This document shows positions 36,052 to 46,965 of a stretch of 64,000 nt of DNA, one piece after another. The notes below the pieces were generated by a model, which did no database searches, was not told where the DNA came from, and worked only from the letters and a program-made list of their open reading frames with translations. Position numbers and translations under genes: made by a program. The DNA is from Rhizopus sp. PT2906 (lineage: Eukaryota; Mucoromycota; Mucoromycetes; Mucorales; Rhizopodaceae), in the NCBI GenBank assembly GCA_025529335.1, contig JAMYHX010000002.1:248001-312000 (forward strand), in the 5' to 3' direction. How positions within the stretch are numbered: position 1 is the first letter of the stretch; every line of letters starts with the position of its first letter.

Positions 36052-38975
36052 TTATTGAGAGGTGCTAAAAAGACCACGGCCAGCCAAGAGATCAATAATA
36101 GGACGATGTTCTGCCCACCATGCATTATAAGGCTTACGATTCTTCATGTCAGTTTCTTTCATCAAATCAGTCACAGGTCTAAACACAATTGAGTTTCCGT
36201 GAATACCAGCCACTGTCACTGATTGATTGGTATTAGTCAGTTCAACAGGGGCAGCATTGCCTGCTTGCTGTGCCTGATCTAGTGCTTCGGATGCATGGGT
36301 TTCAATAAACTGGATAGCTCGTACAGTGATACGGGTAGCACGGATACGATCCAAGGGAGAAGGTGATGTGCCTTGTTGGATATGACCAAGGATAGCTGTA
36401 CGAGAATCAAACATGTCCTCGCCTTCGTCCTTGAGTATATTTGAGATGACTTCGGTTGTGTACGTCTTGGAAACATCTTCTGTACGAAGAATGATTCTGC
36501 CCTCAGAACGATCAGGATCATCATCTGCGTACATGGCCTTCAAGTGGTTCACGTCAGATTGAAGACGAGAGAGACTGATGCCCTCTTCTGGAATATAGAC
36601 CGTATTGGCACCAACGGCAAGACCAGCCTCAACTGCCAAGTAACCGGAACGACCACCCATAACCTCCACAACAAACACACGACGACGTGACGATTGTGCT
36701 GACTGAACAATAGCATCACAAGAATCAACGATGGAGTTTAAGGAAGTATCAGAACCGAGAGAGTAGTCTGTGCCTGGAACATTGTTGGAAATGGTGGCAG
36801 GGATGAGAGTGATTGGAATACGGAGACTAGGATATTGCTGACGTGCCTTTTGCAATTGATCAAGAGCGGCATAGGCTTCAAATCCACCAATGACCAAAAG
36901 ACCTTGAATCTGATGTTGCTGAAGTTGGTAAGTGATCATGCCCATGTCAATGTCCTTGCCTGGAACAGCTCGGTTTGTGCCTAATTCGGATCCACCCAAG
37001 TCCGTCCAGCCGTCGACAGACATCCAGCTCATTTCTTTCATGCTACCACGAGCGAGGCCTGCGAAACCGTTAGAGACGGCAATGGGCGTGTGACCACGGT
37101 TGAGACAGTATCGGACGGCAGTACGAGTGGCAGCATTCATACCACCTGCTGGTGCACCCACGTGAACAACAGCGATACGCATCTGTCTGTGCTTGGGCAA
37201 ACCCATTGAGTTATCGTCCAAGATGGTGGTGGCGTTGTATGCTTCATACTCTTCAGCAAATTGAGGATCACGAAGGGCCATGGCATGAGCAAAGTCCTTT
37301 CGAGAGATGGCTTCAGCTACCTCGTGTGTTAACTTGACGGCTTCCATCAGAGGGTAACGAGTGACCTTGTTGTTGCTCATACCAATCATGGGTGAGGGTG
37401 CATCAGGTGTTGCCTCCAGCACGGCGTTCACGGCTTCGATAGATTGCACAGTAGCCAACAGACGGTCAAAGAAAGCAGGAGAACCACCACGTTGCGTATG
37501 ACCAAGGATGGTGACACGTGTGTCTAGGCCAAGACGGTTCGTCAAGATATCCTTGAGATGCTCGGCCTTGATTGCATTCAGATTCTTGTCGATGGCACCT
37601 TCAGCCACAATAACAACAGTCTTTCGCTTGCCAAGTTTTCGATGGCGTTCAATCACAGAGCACATGGTTGATTCCCAGTCATCTTCTTGTGGTGGCTTTT
37701 CAGGAATAAAAACAAAATCGGCTCCTGTAGCGATACCGGCCATGAGGGCTAACCAACCACAATGGCGTCCCATGACTTCAATAACAAATGCACGGGAGTG
37801 AGATAAAGCAGTGGTAGAGACTGAATCAACAGCTTCACAAATACGGTGTAGCGATGTGACAGCACCAATGGTAATATCAGTGGATGACATATCGTTATCA
37901 ATGGATCCGACAAGACCAACAATTGTCAAATGCTTATATGTCTCGGCTTGCTCTATATTGATACGATCAGTTTCCTTTAACTCCTTGACTAGACCACTCC
38001 ATTCGGAACGAAAGAGGTCAGCGCCCGTAAGTGAACCATCACCACCACATACAATAAGTGAATCAATACCGTTCTTGATCAGGTTTTCTGCAGCTTGAAG
38101 TCTACCCTCTCGCGTTTTGAATGGCATGCATCGAGCTGTACCAATTGTAGTACCACCCTATATTAGACCATTTGCCTCAATACCAAGTTCTTTTCCCTGT
38201 GTTTGTAAACTTACCACAGCGAGCCATCCACGTACGCTCTTCCAATCCATCTTTTTCAACAAGTCGCCACCGTCCACAAGGCCTTTGAAACTCAGTTAGG
38301 GACTACTGATAAAAAAATGGGAAGAAGCGGGAATATATGCATACCTTGATAACCTTCGTAGACAGCAAAGATATCACATCCTTTAGTGATACCATAGCGA
38401 ACAACAGCACGTACAACAGCGTTCATACCGGGAGCATCACCACCTGAAGTGAGTACGGCAATCTTTTGACGTTTCTTTTGAGAATTGGCAGTAATGGCCG
38501 TGTTGATAGCTTCAACCGCGTTGTTGGTAATTTCAATTGCCTTGTTGGTAAACACGATTATATTATTGAGAGGATCTATAGCGTACAGCTTCACATCACC
38601 ATCCTTACTATGATCCTGTACAGGAGTATTAGCAAGCTTTGATTTGATTTCCTACAATTCGAAAGAGGTTTAGGAGCATAAATAAAAAAATTTTAACCAT
38701 GGGCTTACTTGAAGATTTTCTGTATAGAAAGCAAGAGCAATTTCTTCCAACGACCAATCACTGTCTGTGCTTGGCTTAGCTTGCTTCTTTGCTTTACTGT
38801 TTAATACAAGCTGAATGGTTGTATTTGATTTTGATCTTAGCCAGACAGTTCTTTCTTTATACGCCTTATCAGACACGACATGAAAGCCTATAGCTTCGTA
38901 AAAGCTGATAGTTTCTTGTACTTCTTGTTGATTTGACGCGTTAAAGATGATGAAAGATAAGCCTTGAGACAGCAT
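36052..38975 (-). CDS. PFK1: ATP-dependent 6-phosphofructokinase (fungal type)
   Basis: Glycolytic control enzyme phosphorylating fructose-6-phosphate. Exons on the minus strand are 38975-38709, 38651-38345, 38282-38215 and 38157-36052, giving 915 aa, the size of fungal PFK subunits. An N-terminal glyoxalase-like extension ([20 protein letters not shown]), found only in fungal PFKs, covers about the first 150 residues. Then follow two tandem PFK halves. The catalytic half has [44 protein letters not shown] and [12 protein letters not shown]. The regulatory half has [33 protein letters not shown] and [15 protein letters not shown]. The product could be an alpha or beta subunit; no second copy is in view. 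The stop is 80 bp from that of the convergent Cdc4-like gene. Confidence 0.97.
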
Positions 38976-39347
38976 TTTTTTTTTTTTTTTGCAAGACGCA
39001 GAAAAGAAAAACTGAAAAGAAAAAGCTAAAAAAAAGGACTAATATTTATAAGGTAGCGGTTATCTAATTTTTAAAGAAGGGTTTACATGTCAAATAGAGG
39101 TGTGACGAATGTATATGATCTTTTTTTACTGCGATAAGCTCATTTAAACTCATATAGTTTGATGTCATAGATATGAAGATTATCCACTTTTATATATAGT
39201 CATTAAATAGGGGGAAAGGGTATATATTACCTACGTATTCATTAAATACACAAATTCATTTATTTACACTAAAAAAGAAACACAGAGATCGATAACATCG
39301 ATAGCCAGATAATCCCAAGATAATTCTCTGTCTTTTCTTTTCTTTTC
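38976..39347. promoter_or_regulatory. Promoter region of phosphofructokinase gene
   Basis: 372 bp upstream of the minus-strand PFK start. A 20-nt T run on the plus strand (about 38975-38994) forms the immediate leader. Nothing recognisable as coding or repeat is present. Confidence 0.5.
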
Positions 39348-42196
39348 TTATTTTACATAAAACCCTTGACTTTCTAGTATGGCTGTATATAACATTCTCT
39401 TTAGTTTCTCTTTTGTATGATATTTATATAACACCAGTTGATTAAAACATGTATGCGCAGAAGGTAATCTATCATCATATTTAATCTCCATTTCAATTCT
39501 CTTTTGATCACCTCTTTTTTTTTTTTTTTTTTTTTTTTTTACCTGTCACTATCTCCATTGTTACCACAGGTGATCTTGAGGTGCATCTGGGTTGCACCTG
39601 TTGCTGGTATACGATCACTTCCAGTTACAAACATGAGTAATTTGCGTTGCATCTTTGGCTCCATCGCCTTCATGATGCTCCAAAAGTTACTAGCAAATGT
39701 GAGCAAATCATTATTTTGTGTCATTTTATCTTACACTATCGTCTCTTCATTTTCATCAAATCCAATATACTCTGTTTGTCCTTTTAAATCGTCAATCTCT
39801 AATGGTTCATCACTTCCTCTGATAAGTAGCTCGATTTCTTCTGGTCGAAAAAGCTTTTTTTCATATATTAGTTTAGAACTTTACATCATCTTCACTTACC
39901 GAAAGAGCATTTCCACCACAAACATGATAAAATCCACGTTTAAACGCTCCAAACTGTCGTTCGACACTTGTGTTTAGCACAAATTCAGTATACAATGATA
40001 CAAACTTGTGTCTGTTCTCTTTTGTGACCATGATATTTTCGCCATTTGATATCAGGGGTATACATATTCTTTGACCGTACTTGTCAATTTCTGCTACAAA
40101 AGAGCAACAAAACACATTTTCAACATCTCCCTCAAACTCTAGTAGCTGATCAAATCCTTTCTTGAGCGCAGGACGAAACTCACCCAGATCGGTCAATCCG
40201 ACAGGCATGCCTAGTAACTTTTTGTAGCAAGCAGTAGGCAGATGTACGTCTAGAATAGTCGAATTATAAATAGCTAGTCCCAAGACAACGCCAACTAGAA
40301 AAAATTGATCTTCGTTTTCAAAGCTTGTGGGGTTGAACCAGCAGAGATTTGAATCTTCATCATAGGTAAACATGCCATATTGTGGATCAAATAGGGATCG
40401 AACGAGTAATAGGAACCACTCTTTTCTTAGACCTCCAGCGTCCACTCCTTCTTCACCGATAAACTCAATGCGAAGTGATTTTTTCAAGTCGAGTTCGTTT
40501 TGTGCCAACTAGAGAAATGAGTAAAACAAACAAAAAGAATGATTCTGCTTACTTGTCTTAGAGAATCCTCAATTAGATTGTCTCTGGAAACTCTCAGGAT
40601 TAGATATGGCATAGATAACTTTTGATAGAACAACATGTTAAAGAATGCCTCTCTCCATTTCGTCTCCATCTGCTGTTTTGCGTCAAACTCTACAATTTTC
40701 ATTTTCGATCCCATGCTAATCAGAAACGGATATTGGCAAAACGCAAATTTTCTAGTAACGGATTGCCACAGTTCAAAGTCTCCCATAAGATTGATATAGT
40801 CTACCATAGTGTTATAGAAACTGCATATGGGCACCTTATTTGTTTGATTGTTTGCTGTAACTAAAGTATGTGTTAAAAGGGTTATAGTTGGATCAATGTG
40901 GGCATAATTACACAAGAGTGCCATGACTCGAGCCGCACTAGCCATTTTCCAATCAGACTCATAAGATGTAGGTAATGTCATATGGCTCTTTCTTGCTCGA
41001 GATATCCGATGACTTAAGAATGCGTGTATCAACTCGATCTTGGCATTAAATTCTTTGACGGGGTATCTATTTCAGCATGAGCTATTTTGAATATATACAT
41101 ATATATATATATGCTTCATTTGTATTTTTACCTTGTAAACCATTTTATTAAAGCGTGGTGACATTCATGACTAAGGCAGCTGAGAATACCAAATATGCGC
41201 TTTAATAGGTTATGATGATATTTTGTCTCTGCAGGGAAATTATGTTGTGCTAACAATGGATTCTAAATATGGATTATTACACTATTCTTTACTCTTCTTT
41301 TTTTTGTTATTTACCTCGAGTATGATTAATAAAAATCGGATATCACTCATCCTTCTTAGTGGAACAGCTGGTCGTTTCAATAAGCGATCGGTTGCAGACA
41401 TCATACCTCGTATAACATTAACAGGCTAGATGACAAGTTCAATACATTTATATGCATTTATGCATTCTCTTTACCAGACTCAAAATGATTCTATACGCAT
41501 CTCGTACTTCATTCATATCAATCCCACTTGTCTCTAGTGTCGTTTCTTCTTCCTATTCAATTACTATAAATAACACACAACATATGAAAAAGAAAAGATA
41601 ACTTTACAGTCAAGAAGCTATGATTCAAGCTGACCCAGCTACTAAATACTGTCTCAAGTAGTTTTTCAATTGGCTCATATATCTCTTCTCGCTCTTTATC
41701 ACCCAAATTAATTTTTTTCATCTTTTTCGTCTTTTCCCTTTGCTTACACTCGTTGACTGCCTTTTTTAAAGATCTAAGTGTAAGTGGTTGATTTCCTATT
41801 TGATCTCGGATATGAGGTTTAAGGTCATTGATGGTATCGCAAGCAGGGCATCGAAATCGTGATACGATCGTAGGATATTTGAGGTCACTGTTGAGAGGGA
41901 GTGGGGTTGTCAGAAAATAATAATAATAATAATAATAATGCTCAATATCTACCTGTTACAGCACATGCATTTTCCCATGGTTATCTAATAGGATTAGTTT
42001 TTTACTTTAGAAAACAAGAGTCTAATATACATACCATGTTGTCATTTTCCATCAAGTCATTAGAATGTTCGTTAGAAGAGTTGCAAGTTGGATTGAATGA
42101 CGACAAGTGAGATGACTGTTTAGTCTTTGATGGGTTTTTCCTTGAATCTAACGATATACTTTGAAAGTCTGTCATTGAGAAGAAAGTAATATGCAA
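39348..42196 (-). CDS. HUL4: HECT E3 ubiquitin ligase, Hul4/UBE3A-like
   Basis: HECT ligase that passes ubiquitin through a catalytic Cys. Eleven exons on the minus strand: 42196-42035, 41984-41953, 41887-41608, 41552-41475, 41425-41315, 41262-41132, 41066-40553, 40508-39900, 39853-39735, 39689-39543 and 39468-39348, giving 767 aa. An N-terminal Cys motif, [16 protein letters not shown] then [12 protein letters not shown], looks like the short zinc finger seen in fungal Hul4. The HECT domain (about 420-767) has [14 protein letters not shown], then [34 protein letters not shown] and the catalytic [11 protein letters not shown]. The intron before that last motif contains 26 consecutive A. The start could also be ATG 42175, seven codons further in. 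Confidence 0.9.
39515..39540 (-). repeat. 26-nt poly(A) run in a HUL4-like intron
   Basis: On the coding (minus) strand 26 A residues directly follow the GT donor of the last intron (39542-39469). The intron ends at GATGATAG before the catalytic-Cys exon. A homopolymer right at the 5' splice site is unusual and is a site where read errors are likely. Confidence 0.85.
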
Positions 42197-42539
42197 TCAT
42201 CCACCAGTGATAGAACAGGAATTTGAATAAGATGTATCACGTGAGGGAAACCCCGCGCTGTCGTCAGAAAGAGAGAAGAAGAAGGAGGGGATCATCAAGC
42301 CTTACAGGTAAACAAACATGCAACGAAAATAGCAGCCACACTGTTAAATGTATTAAAAAGTATTTTTTATGTGTGTGTTTGTATGTTTGTGTACTTATAG
42401 TTGTAAATAGTGAAGCAAGGTAAGTCTTTGGCTCACAGTCGCAAATCTGGACACAAGCCACCACGGAGTATCAATATACCGTGGTACAAAAGTATCCCCT
42501 TTTTCAACAGTAGGGGTCCTTTTTTCACAAATATATAAA
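42197..42539. promoter_or_regulatory. Divergent promoter, Hul4-like and mS23 genes
   Basis: 343 bp between divergent starts. It contains TATCCCC and, 26 bp before the mS23 ATG, GGGGTCCTTTTTT; CCCCT and AGGGG elements of stress-response type both occur within 25 bp. A GT-rich tract lies near 42370-42395. Confidence 0.5.
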
Positions 42540-43267
42540 ATGGCATATCGTGCAGCACCTATCAAAATTGCCAAGCATGTATCCAGCTTGTTAAAAGGGC
42601 GTCTACTGAAAGAGCCTCCTGTATGGCTTCCCGTAGTACAATCCATTCCTCCTGGACCAAGTGTCATTCGATCTCAAAATGAAGAAATCAATGTCTCTGG
42701 ACAAACAGACATTGAAAAGAACTTATTCTCTACACACAAGACAGTCAATAGACAGCGTTACTCTCAAAAGCATTTACGTACACCTCCACCTAGACCACGC
42801 GCTATTGTGTATCCTGAAGATAGATTAAGAAAGCAGTTTTATAAAGATCATCCTTTTGAACTTGCAAGACCCAAAGTTTTGGTTGAAAACGAATTAGGCA
42901 TTAATCGAACTGACTACAGTAAACTCATGTTGGATGGTATGCATCCTTCTCAAATCGATGGTGAAGCGTATGTTTTTATATAATAGGAAAAAAAAAGGAA
43001 AAGTATTAATAACTATTGTGTAGTGTGATCAAGTATCAACTTCATTTGATGACACATGAAAACATGACAGAAAGACAAGCTTATGCCAAAGCAACTGCAG
43101 AATTTTATGAAATTAGAGCACAACAAGAAGAAGAAGAAAGAAAAGCAAAGGAAAAGATGAACAATGCATTAAACAACCTTCAGAGTAAAAGGAAATGGAC
43201 CGAAAGAGGAATATATCTTGAAGAAAGAGCCTTACGAGAGGGTCAAATTGCAGATGCACAGTTTTAG
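42540..43267 (+). CDS. RSM25: Mitochondrial small ribosomal subunit protein mS23 (Rsm25)
   Basis: Component of the mitochondrial ribosome small subunit. Exons 42540-42967 and 43024-43267 give 223 aa. The start MAYRAAPIKIAKHVSSLLKG is the conserved family opening and likely overlaps the import signal. Then come KEPPVWLPVVQSIPPGP, PEDRLRKQFYKDHPFELARP and, after the intron, a highly charged C-terminal helix (FYEIRAQQEEEERKAKEKM). Length and layout fit fungal Rsm25. Its stop lies 35 bp from that of the convergent Iml2-like gene. Confidence 0.9.
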
Positions 43268-43302
43268 ATTTTATTTGAATAAAAAAAAAGGAAATATATA
43301 GC

Positions 43303-45698
43303 TTAGCTTTGTTCCTTTGTGAAGTCTTCGATGTGAGTAAGAGCCAATGTTAAACGGATAGCCAGTCGATGTTCGAAGTCAAATCGACTATAATCTACTG
43401 CTCTTTTCCAGACCTGCTGGCTTTTTTCTTTAGTGTCAAGTATCCAGCATGAAATACCTGCCTCCCATAAGGCAAAAGGTACAGTCCAAGTATCGTCCAA
43501 GATACAATCTTGGTGATCAATAACCCAGTTTAGATCCAAAGCCGTTTCCTCTGGGCGACCAAGAATATTTAAAACAGTTGCCTTGATTACAAAAAGAGAA
43601 GCAAGTTCATTAAAATAATCTGGCAATGGTTTCTCTGTAGCGATTTCTTGCATTCGTTCTTCCTGTTCTAATTCTTCGCATTTTTGAATAGCAGCCAGTC
43701 CACGATTGAGTTGTTCCAATGATACCTCGAGTAACTCATGTGTCATGTAAGGAAGCAGATTAAAAATAGACATATATTCCAGTGCAGGCACAAAAAAGTC
43801 CAAATTTTGAAATCCACTCTTCTGAAACATATTTACCTTACGAAGCACATAGGCATCTATATCTGATAAGCGACCACCTAATTTCTTGACTACCAACTTG
43901 GGAACCTCTGCAAACAAGATAATAGCCTGTGCTCTCTCCCCTATCATTTCATAGCAAGCACCTTGCATATATCGATAGAACGCAGGAGATCCGTACCTTT
44001 GCTCAAACAGATAATTGAAGGCACTAGAAGCATGGCTCCAATTGCCTGTAATCATGTGATTAATGGCAATTTCAAGTCGACATGCATTCGAAAGGGCTAC
44101 TTCTGCCCACTCTTTACGACTTAGTTCTGTTGTATGTAAGAAAGACTGTGTTGACAATGGCAGATCTGAGCCAAGACGAGCCATGATGCCAGCAAAGTAC
44201 AGGTAAAGAACAGAATTTGTATTGTGTTGTTGAGCGTCTAGAAGCATCTATTCGGAGAACACGATGAGTATCCATTTTCTTTTTTTTCTTTTTCTTAATA
44301 TACCTTCATGGCTGTCTTTTTATATGTGTCTGAAAGAATACGCGGGGCAGATGAAATGGCAAGTGAGTAATATGTCAACATCCTGAATACAAAGCATTAG
44401 ACAAGAAGGGATACACGATTTATCCTTTAGAACCCTACATCACAATGGCCATTGAAGACCTCACTCCTTTACTTTCGACGCATTGATTCAATAAAAGAAA
44501 GCCTAGTTGTTTATCAGGTTTCCAGCCAAAAGCATAAATGGCATTCAACACCTTTGCTGGTAGTGCGGATAAGATCAAATGAACGGAACCAACACTACGA
44601 GTATGTTTATACTTTGCTCTTACTGAATGCATTATATATCTTACCCAAACTGGAGGCATGATATAGTATTGGCGTCCATAAAGGTTGAATGATCTGCACC
44701 CATTTTTTGATACTCTTGCCAGACATAACTATAAGAATTGTATGCTATAAAGAGTTATAGTATGGTCCTCTTATTATGTCATGTGTATATACCTCTTTTC
44801 AAATACACAACACACTTGAGATAGTCCAAAACTGATTCATGAAGTAAGTTTAGAATAGCAATCTGAAGTGAGCACTCTGCCTTGATAACATGTGCTCTCA
44901 GTACTCCATTAGGGGGATATTCAGTAGAAGGACGACTACTGGGAGCTGTCTGAGATGTGTCTTCCTTGTTTCTTAAGTAATTATAGTATCCAGCAAAGTA
45001 GCTCATCACCTTTGATGGACGCTTAAAGGCGTCTATTTGTGAATATGCTATATCATAGGTTGTATGTAGTGCCTTTAATGCCATATTATGATCTTGTTCT
45101 CCACAAGTCTATATATATATATATATATATCATTAGCGTTATTCTCTTATAATTGCCATTATTTCTTCCATTTGTTTTCTATTACCATGATAGCTATCAT
45201 AATATATAAGTAATCATCATATTATAGTCTTACTTTTATTTACCTTTTAAAAATGCCATTGTGGATAATGCCAGGGCACTAAGCGGATCTCTATAGAAAT
45301 ATTAAGGAAATAGGGCACACAAAAGATAACATATATGTATACCTGTCTGCCTTCTCTTCAAAGATAGCCTTTGCCTGCATGAATTGATTATCAAACAAGT
45401 GCTTGTATCCCTTCAATATCAATTCATCTAGTAACAAGTCAGTAAATAAAAATAAGGCACTTATTATATTACCTTCTCTTTCTTGTTCCCTTGGACTGAG
45501 TCTATTGATGACCGTTTCTCCCTTTGAGATGATCAGATTAGCACTTGAACTCTCTAGATTATGTTGTTTCCCGTTGGCCTCTGACGATAGCTTATCCAAC
45601 TGACGGGGAATAAACTGTCTCTCGGGTATCTTGTCCACTTGTTCCTTTAAGGCACTTGTGATCTCCTCGATACGTTGTTCACTTGCGCTCGCTGACAT
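43303..45698 (-). CDS. Iml2/TTC39-family TPR-like protein
   Basis: Member of the DUF3808 family (yeast Iml2, human TTC39), helical-repeat proteins linked to lipid and inclusion-body clearance. Exons on the minus strand are 45698-45473, 45427-45343, 45290-45244, 45193-45186 (8 nt), 45108-44793, 44744-44645, 44594-44439, 44382-44304 and 44247-43303, giving 653 aa. Landmarks are GYKHLFDNQFMQAKAIFEEK, then DPLSALALSTMAFLKAIMT across the microexon, SVHLILSALPAKVLNAIYAF and KQLGFLLLNQCVESKGVRSS. The C-terminal half has TPR-like helices. The 8-nt exon supplies the Ile and Met codons of KAIMT, a block conserved in this family, which supports it. Cell location cannot be told from this sequence. Confidence 0.88.
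45186..45193 (-). other. 8-nt microexon of the Iml2-like gene
   Basis: CTATCATG on the minus strand, bounded by GATAG before and GTAATA after. With the G left by the previous exon it encodes Ala-Ile-Met and restores phase 0. Without it the family-conserved run from FLKA to MTCGEQD cannot be joined. Confidence 0.75.
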
Positions 45699-45814
45699 AA
45701 AGAGAAAGAAGGAAAGAAAGAAAAAATAGTGGGAAATATGGTGGTGTGTGTAACTTCATATGAAATAACTCTTTATTTATTTTTTGCTGCAGAGTTCAAA
45801 TGTACAACAATGGA

Positions 45815-46824
45815 TTAGTATCTGTCTCTTCTAGGACGGTCTCTTGACCTGTCTCTGCCACGGTATCTATCCCCACGGTCTCTGTAACCTCTTGGGCTTC
45901 GACTTCTCGAACGCATACGTGATCTCTTTCTGTCATCGTCCCTTCTATTGTAACCATGTCGACTATAGCCACGGTCATGATGACGGTCTTTGTAAGAACT
46001 ATTTGTATTAGTAGCCTTTTGCTCTCTTCCACCAAGTCCTCCGCCTAATCGTCGAGGCCGCCATCCTTTCACAGTGCGAGCACGTTCGACATCTACTAAT
46101 ATGCGTCGTCCAAGAATTTTGAGTCCATCTGCATCTTTATATGCCGCTATTTGTGAATTGGCCTTAGCTACCTAATATCTCATCATACAACTCGCACTTA
46201 CCACGCATATCTTTTTCTCTTTCAAATTCTATAAAAGCATAGCAACGAGATTTTCCTTGTTTATCGCGGACAAGACGAATCTACAAAAATAAGCACATGG
46301 TCTTACTTGCTTGACATTTTTTTGTTACCTTCTTTATATGACCATAAACTTCAAATTCTCTTTGTAAATCACTTTCTGTTAATTCAGGGCTGAGATGCGT
46401 GACGAAGAGTGTATTAAAAGGGTCTCCAGTGATATTTTCATCCTTTTCGGGATCATCTACCAATACACAAGTTAGGCTCTCTCATTATGTATTTTTTTTT
46501 TCGTTGTTCTTTACATTCAGCCAAGGCCTTTTGCAAATCTTCTTCTGCTTTTTTCCTTTTAGCTTCTGCCTAAGGAGAGAAAGAAAAAGTGTAAGATTAA
46601 CATGATATTCATAGATTTAATACCTTTTCTTTGCGCTTTTCTGCCAATGATTTCCATGGCACGTAATCAGGATCATGGTCTTTTAACAATGGCACATAGG
46701 ACGCGATGCCAGTCACTCTACAGCCAGCGCGCTTTGAAGGATCTTTATCAAGAGGAGGATAATAAGGTAATGGTGGTCGAGGTGCAAATAATTTGAGTAA
46801 ATTAGGCGGAAGTTTGTCGGTCAT
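45815..46824 (-). CDS. SNP1: U1 small nuclear ribonucleoprotein 70 kDa (U1-70K)
   Basis: Binds stem-loop I of U1 snRNA and helps recognise 5' splice sites. Exons on the minus strand are 46824-46624, 46569-46515, 46456-46329, 46280-46202 and 46167-45815, giving 271 aa. The N-terminus ([30 protein letters not shown]) is the U1C/U1-contacting segment. The RRM follows with RNP2 NTLFVTHLS and RNP1 RCYAFIEFE. Then comes the signature [17 protein letters not shown] and a short RS/RD-rich tail ([18 protein letters not shown]). The intron between exons 4 and 5 is only 34 nt, unusually small for a fungus. The gene diverges from poly(A) polymerase over a 141-bp gap. Confidence 0.96.
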
Positions 46825-46965
46825 CTTTTAACCAGAACAAAAAAAGAGAGAGAGAGAAAGAAAGAAAAGCTATTTCTGTCTGAAATGTAAACGTGACTGT
46901 CACTTCATCTTAATATCTCTCTCATTTTTGACAACTCCCTCTTTTTTTTTTGTTTCTTCACAATA
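46825..46965. promoter_or_regulatory. Bidirectional promoter of U1-70K and poly(A) polymerase
   Basis: Only 141 bp separate the two divergent start codons, so the regulatory DNA must be shared. It holds an AG-rich leader on the U1-70K side and a T-rich leader on the other, with GTAAACGTGACTGTCACTTC in the middle, which includes the small palindrome GTGACTGTCAC. Confidence 0.7.

Noticed and set aside
39514..39542. 29-nt intron made almost only of A in the HUL4-like gene
   Set aside because: The acceptor at GATGATAG gives a 74-nt intron and restores the HECT consensus [13 protein letters not shown].
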